From NCBI RefSeq assembly GCF_023078275.1, contig NC_062980.1, positions 15,146,783-15,210,782 on the forward strand: a stretch of 64,000 bases of DNA. The letters are read 5' to 3'. Source of the DNA: Leguminivora glycinivorella. Lineage: Eukaryota > Arthropoda > Insecta > Lepidoptera > Tortricidae. This document shows positions 41,417-51,100 of this stretch, piece by piece; the first letter of the stretch is position 1; every line of letters begins with the position of its first letter. The position numbers were made by a program, and so were the translations under genes. Under the pieces are notes generated by a model. The model saw only the letters and a program-made list of their open reading frames with translations. It did no database searches and had not been told where the DNA came from.

Positions 41417-43156
41417 CCTAGCAGTAGAATGCAAATTTACTATTCCGATTTAAGGTTCAAAGTAGATACCTCTATCTGAAATTGGGACTTACCATCAAGG
41501 CGGGACTTCTTTTTGTAGCTTTGTAAATTGTTGCGGCCTAGAAAAGGGTTATCCGAGAGTGGTGTAGTCACAAAAGCACAAAGCTCTCATTCAATGCAGT
41601 TGTTTTAAATGACGTTATGCGGCGGATGTTATGACGTCACTATAAGGTGCATCGACTGGTTACCTATTTACGTCAACTGACTATGTGTCTCGGTGGCTTA
41701 GCGGTGTTTGTACCGGAGTCACAAGACAGAGGTCCCTGGATCGATCCTCGGCACATGTTGTTACTTTTTGTATGTTTTTCGTCTGTGCTCATTATTTGTA
41801 AATTAACTTCGCGTTGGTAATGAAGTAAGAACGCGCAACTATCCATACTGGATAAGGCCTAACAGACGGCACCTACCGCAGCGAACGGGTTAATAAAATC
41901 AAATTGGCGGTTATGTCGAAAAATAAGTATAACGAAGACTTGAACTTGCGACGGCGAGTCAAGTAGACTTCGTTCTGCCACTGATGTGCATAAAATAGCA
42001 ATTTATCGGAATATTTTGAAATTGTAATTCTATCAGTGGATCTGATTTTATATTAGTAATCTTTTGATTGTTTTGTGTTGTCGTCACAGCTGTACCAAGG
42101 GCCTAACGAAATGCCCTTTCGGTACACGGTTTTTAAAACCAGATCGACTTCAGATTAACTGAGCTAGCCGTTACAAAGGCAGGGGTCTGGACGAGTACCA
42201 CGTCGACCAACTGACGAAAACTCTCCTGGCGTCCAACATTTAGTTTAGCTATTATTTTAAGTTAGTTATAATAAATAGTGTTAGTACGATAACTTAGTCT
42301 TTCCATTACCCTTGCTGACCCGTAATAAAGTGAAATAAGTGTCATTTTCTCAAACATGGTATGAAATATTGATGTTATGTGCCTTATAATTGGCAGCAAA
42401 GTATGACGTTGCAGGTGCGGCTAGGACGATTGATAGATAATGGAATTTCATTTTCATCATACAAACCTTGCAGGCCAAGGCCGGCAAAGTCCTCTTTTTT
42501 AATTTCCAAACACAGATAATTGTGACATAACATCCAGATATTTAGCCAATTAAAAAAAAACTATAAGGGGCTTTATAGACGTGCCCACTGCAACTGGTAC
42601 GGGCCCTAGACAATATTTGATTTTGGGTGCGTTTTCATACAAAAAAATTTTTTTTCGTTTTTTTTTTAATTTTTTTTAACTTTTTGTTTTTTTACAAGCG
42701 TATACGGGATATCAAAGGGGAACGAAAATTCGATTATTTTTGCGCTACGACGCACCGTTTAGGAGATACAGCCATCCAAAGTTACTATTTTCAGTAGACT
42801 ATTTATTTCATACCATGTTTGAGAAAAGCACTATACATACCTCGGCGGGAAATGGGGTTGCCCCGGCCTCTGTAGTAATGTACTATTACACTACCATTTT
42901 TTCTTTTTTTGCAGGCTCTGGAGTTCACCTAGTCCCAACACGTCTACCCAATGGCGACATCGCGTTTCTCCTCCCAGCCAACGTGAACGCTAACACATTA
43001 GGATCTTTAAGAGCTGCTGTAGGGACACCGTCCCTAACACCTTTCAGAGACCCTTGCTTCTCACCTGCCAGTTCTGTAGGGTCCCCACGCCTTGCGGACG
43101 TTGACCTTGCATTAGTTGTGAGAAAAACAGAAGATAAACCGTGGAGACCTTGGTGA
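39097..43156 (+). CDS. Hes-family bHLH-Orange transcriptional repressor (4 exons)
   Basis: This family binds E/N-box DNA as dimers and represses by recruiting Groucho, typically downstream of Notch or in segmentation and neurogenesis. Exons: 39,097-39,162; 39,940-40,035; 40,424-40,691; 42,915-43,156, all GT-AG and phase-consistent, giving 223 residues. The basic region NKPIMEKRRRARIN carries the family proline, and the helices LNELKALIL and KLEKADILEMTVKHL complete the bHLH (about 24-75). The Orange domain FRAGYRRCLTEIARFPG is at about 85-101, and the protein ends in WRPW (220-223), the Groucho-binding tail. It resembles hairy/deadpan more than E(spl) factors, but the linker before the Orange domain is short and the paralogue is uncertain. 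A candidate polyadenylation signal is at 44,242-44,247. Confidence 0.9.
39390..39500 (-). mobile_element. tRNA-derived SINE, reversed
   Basis: On the minus strand CTAGAGGTAATGACG and GGGTTCGATTCCCGG sit at A-box and B-box spacing, followed by CTCGGCCACTAGTGGGCC. It lies in Hes intron 1. Confidence 0.6.
39940..40035 (+). CDS. Hes gene exon 2 (basic region and helix 1)
   Basis: 96 nt after TTTATTGCAG: SNKPIMEKRRRARINNCLNE through ILDVMKKD, donor GTAAGT. It is near-identical to hairy/deadpan-type basic regions. Confidence 0.93.
40424..40691 (+). CDS. Hes gene exon 3 (helix 2 and Orange domain)
   Basis: 268 nt after TCTTCCAG: HSKLEKADILEMTVKHL, the Orange domain, then LDVELRRKLLKHLEGLVPG. It ends STVLISG at donor GTAAGT in phase 1. 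The last 127 nt are duplicated at 41,143-41,269. Confidence 0.93.
41017..41142. mobile_element. MITE inserted at the duplicated Hes exon
   Basis: GGGCCGATTTTTGAGTCTC at the left is mirrored by GAGATTCAAAAATCGCCC at the right, and the interior contains TTAGTGACAAAATCCC. The right end directly abuts the duplicated exon piece, so the element replaced or cut the upstream half of the copy. Target duplication is unclear. Confidence 0.65.
41105..41269 (+). CDS. possible extra in-frame Hes exon (duplicated exon 3 tail)
   Basis: 127 nt (41,143-41,269) repeat the exon 3 tail with no length change and keep the GTAAGT donor. The frame stays open: LDVELRKTLVKHLEGLVPG, ending STVLISG. In its first 19 codons nine changes are synonymous and three are not, and in the last six three are synonymous and none are not, which suggests past selection on protein sequence. 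The preceding MITE supplies GGTATTTTAG as a splice acceptor at 41,104. The resulting exon would be 165 nt, phase 1 on both sides, and so could be included or skipped without disturbing WRPW. Use of the exon is unproven. Confidence 0.5.
41380..41414. repeat. CA microsatellite
   Basis: About 16 consecutive AC dinucleotides in Hes intron 3. Confidence 0.9.
41688..41762 (+). mobile_element. tRNA-like SINE head
   Basis: GGTGGCTTAGCGGT (A box) and GGATCGATCCTCGG (B box) at tRNA spacing, in Hes intron 3. The CCA end and clean stems of a working tRNA are absent. Confidence 0.45.
42698..42888 (+). repeat. repeat A, copy 2
   Basis: Direct copy of 1,695-1,956 lacking its internal 70 bases. It ends about 25 bp before the acceptor of Hes exon 4, so the branch point and polypyrimidine region of that intron lie in or next to repeat-derived DNA. 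Confidence 0.75.
42915..43156 (+). CDS. Hes gene exon 4 (WRPW end)
   Basis: 242 nt after TTTTTTTGCAG: GSGVHLVPTRLPNGDIAFLL, a serine/proline-rich stretch, and KPWRPW before TGA at 43,154-43,156. The terminal WRPW is the Groucho-recruiting motif. Confidence 0.93.
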
Positions 43157-43211
43157 CGGCTAGTTAAACGAGTGAAGATGCTTCTGTCACACCTCGGACA
43201 CTGGCGGTCAC

Positions 43212-43491
43212 ACAGAACTTTATTTAGATAGAAGAAACAAGTTCATCTATTTGTATAGGGGCCGAGCGTGTCAAATTTTGTACTGAAGTTGTTTCTTGCC
43301 TGTAATTTTAAATATGTCTCAGGCTCTTGATTGTTCATAATTTTTGTGTTGTTGCAATTGAATATCACGTAACGAGGCATTTTTTATGTTTTGATTGACT
43401 TCAACTTACAAAAATTGACGCCCGAAAGCTGCAAGCTGCGATTAAAGACGGACAACTCAGTGGATTTCACTGAGTTCATTTGACACGCTAA
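43212..43491 (-). repeat. repeat B, copy 2, in the presumed Hes 3' UTR
   Basis: Inverted copy of 2,029-2,308, beginning 56 bp after the stop codon. Repeat C copy 2 follows at 43,525-43,670. Confidence 0.7.
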
Positions 43492-44394
43492 GTAGATACA
43501 TTTGCTTGATCTATGGTATATATGACATCTGTGGGCGGTCAAATATATGAAAGAGGCGCGTTCCCAGCACACAGTCTAAGCTCGCGTACTGTGCTTGTAT
43601 GAGTGAAATATGACAGGTCGACTGTTCGCGTTTTTGACAGGCGGCAACCGGTAGGTAACCGAGAGGGGGTGGGCGGCACTTTCAGCGGGGAGCGAGAGTG
43701 GCCATAATGTATGATAGTATTCTTTATTATACTGTGCTTCTGTGATAGTAATCGTGTGTGATATACCGAGAATGAATTTTCTAGACAGTATTAAGAGTAG
43801 TAGTGGCACATAAAACTCAGTAATGCCAGAAATCCAGAAGTATTAAGTACGAATGGCTATAAACTTGTGATAGTAAATGTAGTACCTAATTACTGGGTTT
43901 CAGCTGTCTGCTGACGAAATGATGACGCCGTAAACCTAAACGGTCCTTACGCAACGGATATAAGGATTCTTTTGCTATGGAAAAGCACATATTTAGATCT
44001 AGTTATATAAAATAAGTATATTTTCATCTCATGTCTATGAATGTAAATCATGAAAGTTATTCAGTCGTGCTTCAGAGAGTTACACGAGACGTTAGAGATT
44101 TAATTCCTTGACTGTACATGTATTAAAATGTACGTAAATTATGTGATAAGTTAAAACGCTTGTAAATTTATGAACTTAGTACTATTAAAACATTAATTGT
44201 TTTAAAACCTAAATGTACTTCGTAAAGTGCCATAAAAATGAAATAAAATTATATACTACTATTACGACTCTATTATTAAAAGCTTAAAGTTTACTATGAA
44301 GTTTTATTAGCCAAATTTAGCACCCTATATAAAACATCATTTCCCACTTTCTATTTTACCACTTTGTCGGGGTGATTGATATACATATGAATAC

Positions 44395-44495
44395 CAAATT
44401 TCAGCTTTCTGGTCTGAGATTATCCGCGGACGGTCCGTCCATCAGACAGACATGGCGAAACTATAAAGGTTCCTAGTTGACTACGGAACCCTAAA
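44395..44495 (-). repeat. fragment of repeat G, reversed
   Basis: GATTATCCGCGGACGG and CTAGTTGACTACGGAACCCT are the reverse complement of the G family start. Only about 100 bp remain. Confidence 0.65.
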
Positions 44496-44499
44496 ACAC

Positions 44500-47320
44500 G
44501 TCTCCTCAGCTCTCGCTTGAGGCGCGTCTTACGTCTTTCCTATACAAAATGTACTAAGGAAAATTACACTCGGGCGGCGCGGCGCGGGCGTCCGCTCCGC
44601 GTCTTACGACTTATGTCGCTTCTGTGTGGGTCAGGGCAAAATCGGGCATGATGAAATAAAACGTGCGTATTGTGTTTACTATTTATTGTACATGAACCTT
44701 TTTGTAACACCATACATATAAGCATTTTCTATAACAGCATGCACTTACACTGTGCGTCTATGAAACACGCATATTTTGATTCTACGGACAATATACAAGT
44801 ATTCTTTACATTTTTATAGTTAATATAAAAACCTGAATGTAGTGTTCAATATTGGGTAAATAAATATCCATCGCGGTGTTATACAGTTTTATCTACGTTT
44901 TCGCACACTAGTGGGATAAACTTTATCGAATTGTTGCGTCTCTATCGCACTTAAAAATAGTGCGAAAACGACGACCTGATGTTACATATATCGTTTATCA
45001 CGCGACCATGCTAACCTGCCTGGCATGACAAATGGCTTGCTGCTTTTTAGACCTGTTGATTACCTTGTTTAGAACGAAACTGTCATGAAGCAGGTTAAAG
45101 AGTCATTGACACGTGTCCCTTCCCACATTTTGTAATCGCAAATCAGATACTTTCAAAACAAGGGTGAACAGGCATTTTCTGGGCGAGCTCATTCCAACGT
45201 AGGCCACGTCTTTGCCTTTGGCTAGGCTTTGGTCAAAAGCCCATTTATAATTTTAAAAAAAAACCTATCAATAATGCCGTAATAAGATTTCATCAGTTGC
45301 GGTAAAATACATTGCGGTAGATTTATTCCCGAGCAATAGGCTCATTATAGTTCGTTTTTTACTGTATATCACTGGTTGTTTAAATGCGTGTTTCAAGACG
45401 ATAACCAAGCAAATACCCTACGATAAATCTAATTAACACTAATTATATTTAGTGATACTTTTTAAAAGTATACAATAATTTATATAATTCAATAAACTTG
45501 TTATGAACTTTCATAGGAATGGTATGTTAACGTTGGTAGTCTACAAAACTATATTGTTAGAACTATAAAATGTAGTCGGGATCAGATTGGCTGAACTCTG
45601 TTGGCGTCGCTTAGCGTGCAAAGCGAACCAGATAAAGAGCTCCAGATTTGTAAAAAATATTTTACTTACAAAAGTTACCAATCTTACATTGCCCATTTCA
45701 ATATGATTGTTTAAATAGCGGTGTCATAGTCATATAAAACCCGTCGGAACATAAAAAAAAGGCCAATTCGACACCGACGCCATTATATCTATATCTAGAG
45801 CAGAAAAACAAAAGCATAAACAAATATACAGATACGTATTGAGCTAATAGGGCTGTAATAATCTAAAAATATATATGGTTAGATGCATTATTCATTTGAA
45901 TATTTCACTTGTTCGTTTTTAACAAGCGATTAAAGAAATTCAATTAAAAATTATATAAAAAATTAAGGTAGGTATTGGTATTGCATAAAGGTGCTGACAG
46001 ATTTAAACATTCACTCGAACGGAACATGTACAGAACATTTATGATGTGAATGCTCATATCTATCGGAACCTTTATAATGTATGGGGTAGCTTTTGTTTAT
46101 ATGAATATGCTACAATATTGTAATGAGTACATAATTAAGTATTCAATAACGATATACTACATATAAATTAATTACATACCATGGACAAATCACTGCAATA
46201 ATACTTATATTTTTTGGTCGAATACAAATAAGCACCTCACGATGCAATAAAATCCTAAATCGCATAAATATACAGATGTTTGTATTATTTTAATTCCTAC
46301 TAGTGTCACCACAATCAAAATCATAATAAATATAAGATTTTATAAAAACATTTCATTTTGAGATTCGATGTGGCTTACAAATACATGTTAGTGTACAATA
46401 AACATAATATATAATCATTAGAGGACTGACTCAAACTGCATACACCGTATATATATATGTATGTATACTTTGGTAGTACATAAGCGACCCAGCGCTACCT
46501 AAAGACAAAAATAAGATCTTGAGCCATTTACATAAGAAGCACATTGACAAACAAATGTATTAAAAATATTAAAATTTCATCCGCAGTCCTCTAAAAATCA
46601 TATACAAAACATATCATTATTATACGTATAATTATATTTACCCAGTATCGCACATAGGCATAAAAAATAATAATGATCTACTTAAAAATATTGAAATAAA
46701 AAAATAAAATAAGAATCTCATAACTTTGATGTTAGGAAACATTCTTTACATAGATGAATTATCTGAAGTCAGTGTTTAAGAGTCGAGCAAACATTTTAGC
46801 TGTCTTTTTCACTCATAATGAGTACGATAGTTACAAATTGTATGTTCTGATAAGGGCATTATTTCATGGTCAGATTAATTATAAAATAAGACTGGTTAGC
46901 TTTTTCAGATACTTAATTCTTATTTTACAACGTTGCATGAGTCAGTGCCCTGAACAGATTACAATCTTTAAGAGACTTCAAGTTTAACTAGATGGACAAA
47001 TAGTTGATGTTATTTGGCCGGGTTACTATTAAAAACAAACAGTATGTAACGCGCCTCGAGTCCCGATTCAAGAAATTCTGGAAAGAAATTGAGATCTTGA
47101 ATTATAAAAACGTATTTATGATGAATCTTAAAATATTAGGAAATCCAAATCAATTACATGTATTATTCATAATAAAAAAAATAGAAAACAAAACATGCAA
47201 AGTCTCTTTGTTCATTAAACTTTGTATCACATGTCGAATAAGTACACCCATAAATATTGTTATAGGTAAAATTATCTTTGCTCACACCCTTATAATCCAA
47301 TAGATAGACATTTATTAGAA
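44500..47320. other. AT-rich stretch between convergent genes
   Basis: It holds a LINE tail remnant at 45,165-45,245 (CATTTTCTGGGCGAGCTCAT) and otherwise AT-rich sequence. It lies downstream of both the Hes and AP-2 mu genes, so part may be the 3' untranslated region of AP-2 mu. A minus-strand AATAAA occurs at about 44,681-44,686, but the end of the transcript cannot be fixed. The frames at 46,754-46,987 and 47,004-47,303 are not supported as genes. Confidence 0.35.
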
Positions 47321-47326
47321 GGAGAC

Positions 47327-47425
47327 CCTTTCTGTTACATTTATTGCGCTATCATCGCGTCTCTTTTATTTACACGGGAGCGACTATCTTTTGTTCCTTT
47401 TTATAGCCGATAGCTCATGGCTTAC
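47327..47425. mobile_element. partial copy of the 48,264-48,489 MITE
   Basis: It shares CGCGTCTCTTTTATTTACACGGGAG and ATAGCCGATAGCTCAT-type words (each at most 20 bases identical in a run) with the right half of the complete element. Confidence 0.6.
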
Positions 47426-47618
47426 TCGCTTTTAATGGCATCAGTTCCTTAAGATTGAAAGTGGCATCTATTAGAGTACTCTCGAGCAGTAGTACTTTTA
47501 ACTTAGGTATGTACAGTCAAAAATTGTCCCATCTTAGTCCGGTGTAATAAGAGCGTAGAACCATATTTATGAGACGATTATTTCGATACATATTTTTGCA
47601 CTTGACTGTACTAAAAGG

Positions 47619-47964
47619 TCGGCCACACTAGCGCGTTTTGAGAGCGCAGCGTTAGCGGAGCGCAATGATGGCGGTGCGCCGGACGGAGCAGATCGCGAGC
47701 GTTTTCTGCGTTCTGCACATGGTAACTTGTAAGCCTATATTTTGCAACTGTAAACTTCTGATAAGTATTGATTGACACATAAGAAATCACAATAACATTT
47801 TGGAATAAAACTATTAGCTGAATGGTTAACATTTAATCCATATGCAGACAAGTCCGCTCACAATGCGCACTGTGTTATGTGTGACCGCGCGAGCGTATTC
47901 AGAGCGGGCTCTGAATGCGCTCGCATTCTGCTACGCTATTAAAACGCCCTAGTGTGGCCGAAAC
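47619..47964. mobile_element. MITE, about 345 bp, GTGTGGCCGA ends
   Basis: TCGGCCACACTAGCGCGTTT is mirrored by AAACGCCCTAGTGTGGCCGA with one mismatch. Sub-terminal regions are rich in GAGCGC/GCGCTC. It lies just 3' of the AP-2 mu stop codon. Confidence 0.7.
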
Positions 47965-48001
47965 TTAAGAGTTAAGTGTAGGTATACTCACAATCAGTAG
48001 T

Positions 48002-48109
48002 CTAGCATCTGGTCTCGTAGAGTCCGGAGCGACCAATGTATCGCACCCATTTGATCACATCGTGGTCGGAATAGTTCAGTTTGGGCTCGAACACCTTCAA
48101 GTAGCGAAC
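48002..48109 (-). CDS. AP-2mu: AP-2 mu exon 9 (end)
   Basis: 108 nt: VRYLKVFEPKLNYSDHDVI, then KWVRYIGRSGLYETRC and TAG at 48,002-48,004. The KWVRY segment forms part of the tyrosine-signal pocket in the family. Confidence 0.95.
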   Translation of the reverse strand, partial: VRYLKVFEPKLNYSDHDVIKWVRYIGRSGLYETRC

Positions 48110-51100
48110 CTAAAAGTAAAAATTCTAAATAAGTATTATAGATTCTGGTGCAATACAAGAATACCAAATCTAAGTATATATCATAGTTAAAGGTTTGAAT
48201 GAAATTCAAAAAGACGAAGAGGATTCAAAAATGTTATTTCATAGTCGAGACAAGAGGGCGTAAGGCACTGGTCCCATCGCGAGCTAGTAAGCTACGCGCT
48301 ATCGGCTATAAAAACGAACAAAAGATAAGTACCCCCGTGAAAATAAAAGAGACACGGCGAGTTTGATAGCTCACCGCTGGTCGACTAATTATAAACATCG
48401 CCGTGTCTCTTTTATTTACACGGGAGTGATTATCTTTTGTTCGTTTTTATAGCCGATAGCTCATACTAGCTCGCAGTGGGACCAGTGCCTAAAGGTTCCG
48501 TTGGAGCGGGAATAACCCTACTATTAAAAATTTCAGAAATATCACTTGCTTTTCTAATAGTGGCTCTTCGTTGTAGGAAAACATCACTAGACAAAATAAC
48601 AAGTGTATATTCCACGTTGGGTTTAGATTTATGACGAAGTAAGGGAAAATTTGTAATTCCATACATCAGTAAATGCGAGTTATTTGTATAGGCATAGTTA
48701 AGTGACATCTAGCGACAATCACGCGTCAACTAGCATAAATTATCAGTACTTGTACGACTTTTTAGCTAATATTACAATAGTATCAATCAGTATTCTGTTT
48801 TCAATTCCTTCTGCTTGTAATATAAGTTGTAAACTGTTCTAATATTATTTTTTTGGCAGACGAGACACTGCTGCCCTTTAGTATCGAGTAGTAGTACTTA
48901 CGATAATTCACGCTACTTGACGCGTGATTGTCGCTAGATGTCACTTAACTATGCCTATACAAATAACCCGCATTTACTGATGTATGGAGTTACCACTCTT
49001 CCCTTACTTATTCATCTATGGTGGTATATATTTTTACCTTGAAGCCAGAGGGCGCGAAAGGCACCTCAAAGCCCATGGAGATGGGCGGGCGCGTCCACTT
49101 CTTCTTAGTATCCGTCTCCAACAGCTCGATCTCGGCCGATAGCTGCGTCTCTTTCATGCCCGCCATGCGCTTGATCTTCCATACTATCGCGTTCTCTGAT
49201 GCCTGAAAAATGTACAACTTTACTATTTTGTTTACTGAATAGCCCGGTCCACACAAAGCGAGGCATGTCGCGAGGTAAGCGTGCTATGTAGATGTGCCTA
49301 GGCCGAGGCAGTGTACGCGTTTTGCTCGGCCGAGCAACCTGCCTCAACATTGGACGTTTGCCACGTGCGCACATTGCCTCGTTCTGTGTGGATCCGGCTA
49401 TTGGTGAAGAATATGATCACATCACTAATGATCACAAGAAACCGTAATCAGTGCACCTGCAGTGAACTCTTTTATAAACCTCGATAAATATTTATTGAAT
49501 GGACAAAACACAAATGCATCAGGACATTGACGTGCACGTATCATCAGCTTTAAGCCTATGCATTAACAAATAATAATAATATTTGGTGCGGAAATATGGA
49601 AGTGGCTGAGGTCAGAAGGATGAGATAAAGTTATCTTTATCACTTGACAATAACCAGAGGTGCTATTGGTAACTTGAGTGACTGAGTGGCGCTGATTGTC
49701 ACAAATACAGGTCATCTTATAGATATGTGTGACATTAATGCTACCAGCTGCTGCTGGAACTAATTTGACACCATAAAATTTAAACAAGGAAAAATCCACT
49801 AAATGAGAACAAACATTAGTCAGGTCAGGCCAACTCTTGCTCTTGATGTAACTTATTGGAATAGAGTTAAATTGTGACAAAATGTCAAACCAAACTTATG
49901 ACTATTTAAAAGTAACAATACCTTATATTTAGCCTTTTCCTTGAGAGAGATGAGTTGCACTCCACTGGTGGGGTGGGTATCTTAACTTCGATCTTCTGTC
50001 CGAGCACCGAAGGCTAAAAGTTGCTCTTAAGAACCACTTTCTGCATCTTATTTCGAGAGTAAAATTAAGCATAAATCACTTTATAAAAATAGCAGTACCT
50101 TATACTTAGCCTTTCCCTTCAGGCAAATGAGCTGAACTCCGCTAGTATTGAGCGGAGTGGGTATCTTAACTTCGATCTTCTGTCCGAGCAGCGAAGGTTT
50201 GAAGTTGCTCTTAAGGACCACTTTGACTTCCATCTTAGTGCGGCCCACTTCACGCACGAGTGGGATCACGCGGAACGGCAACGAGATGTCTTTTGTTGTG
50301 CGGTATCTGAAACAAAATGTATAAGATTAATAAAGACGAGTACTAGTGGAATTTCCAACTAAGGTAACCAAAGTTTATAACACAGATAGTAGAATGACTG
50401 TTTTAATTACCCCATTTTGTCAATACTGTACTGATACCCGTGTGATAACGGGTTGTAAATTTCACCGCCCTCTTTCGTCCCGTGGGCATCGGCTGGGCGA
50501 TGCACGATGGGCTAGCAACTGTCACTACAATATCACAATTTCTTTTTCTTTTCCCCTTCCTTGCTAAAAGTGGCACTGAGAACTATAAGGGGGTAGTAGG
50601 ATAAACTCATCTCATGAGTTCAAACTCCCCATCAGGATCATCAGGATGTATGAAAGAGATGCTGTGTTCGGTCTCGAAATGGAACTGGCAATCATCAACA
50701 AACATTGGCTTACCGGAGCGATACATGTTACTTAAGAGATGCAAAAGGGGGGTTTAATAGTTGGATAAACTCACCTCATGAGTTCAAACTCATCACGCAT
50801 ACTTTTTTTTTTTCAAACTCGTAATATACCCATCATGCTAAGAATGAAAGAGATGCTATGCTCTGTCTCGAACTTGTTAAGCTTGACGCACTGATGGGAA
50901 GGACGCAATCATGATGGAACTGGCAATCATCAATGACCTCACGAGTTCAAAATTCGAGCAGTATGAAAGAGATGCTACAATCTGTATGATGGAAGGCAAT
51001 CATCAACAAATATTACTGTTAGTTAAGAGATGCAATAGTTGGATAAACTCACCTCATGAGTTCAAACTCCCCGTCAGGCGGTATGAAAGAGATGCTATGC

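Noticed and set aside
16463..41762. tRNA genes at the four tRNA-like segments (16,463, 17,522, 39,390, 41,688)
   Set aside because: A and B boxes are present but stems are imperfect and each lies in or next to repeat sequence; called SINE heads.
46754..47303. Two frames of 77 and 99 codons downstream of AP-2 mu
   Set aside because: AT-rich, low-complexity composition, no homology or splice context; probably chance frames in untranslated or intergenic DNA.
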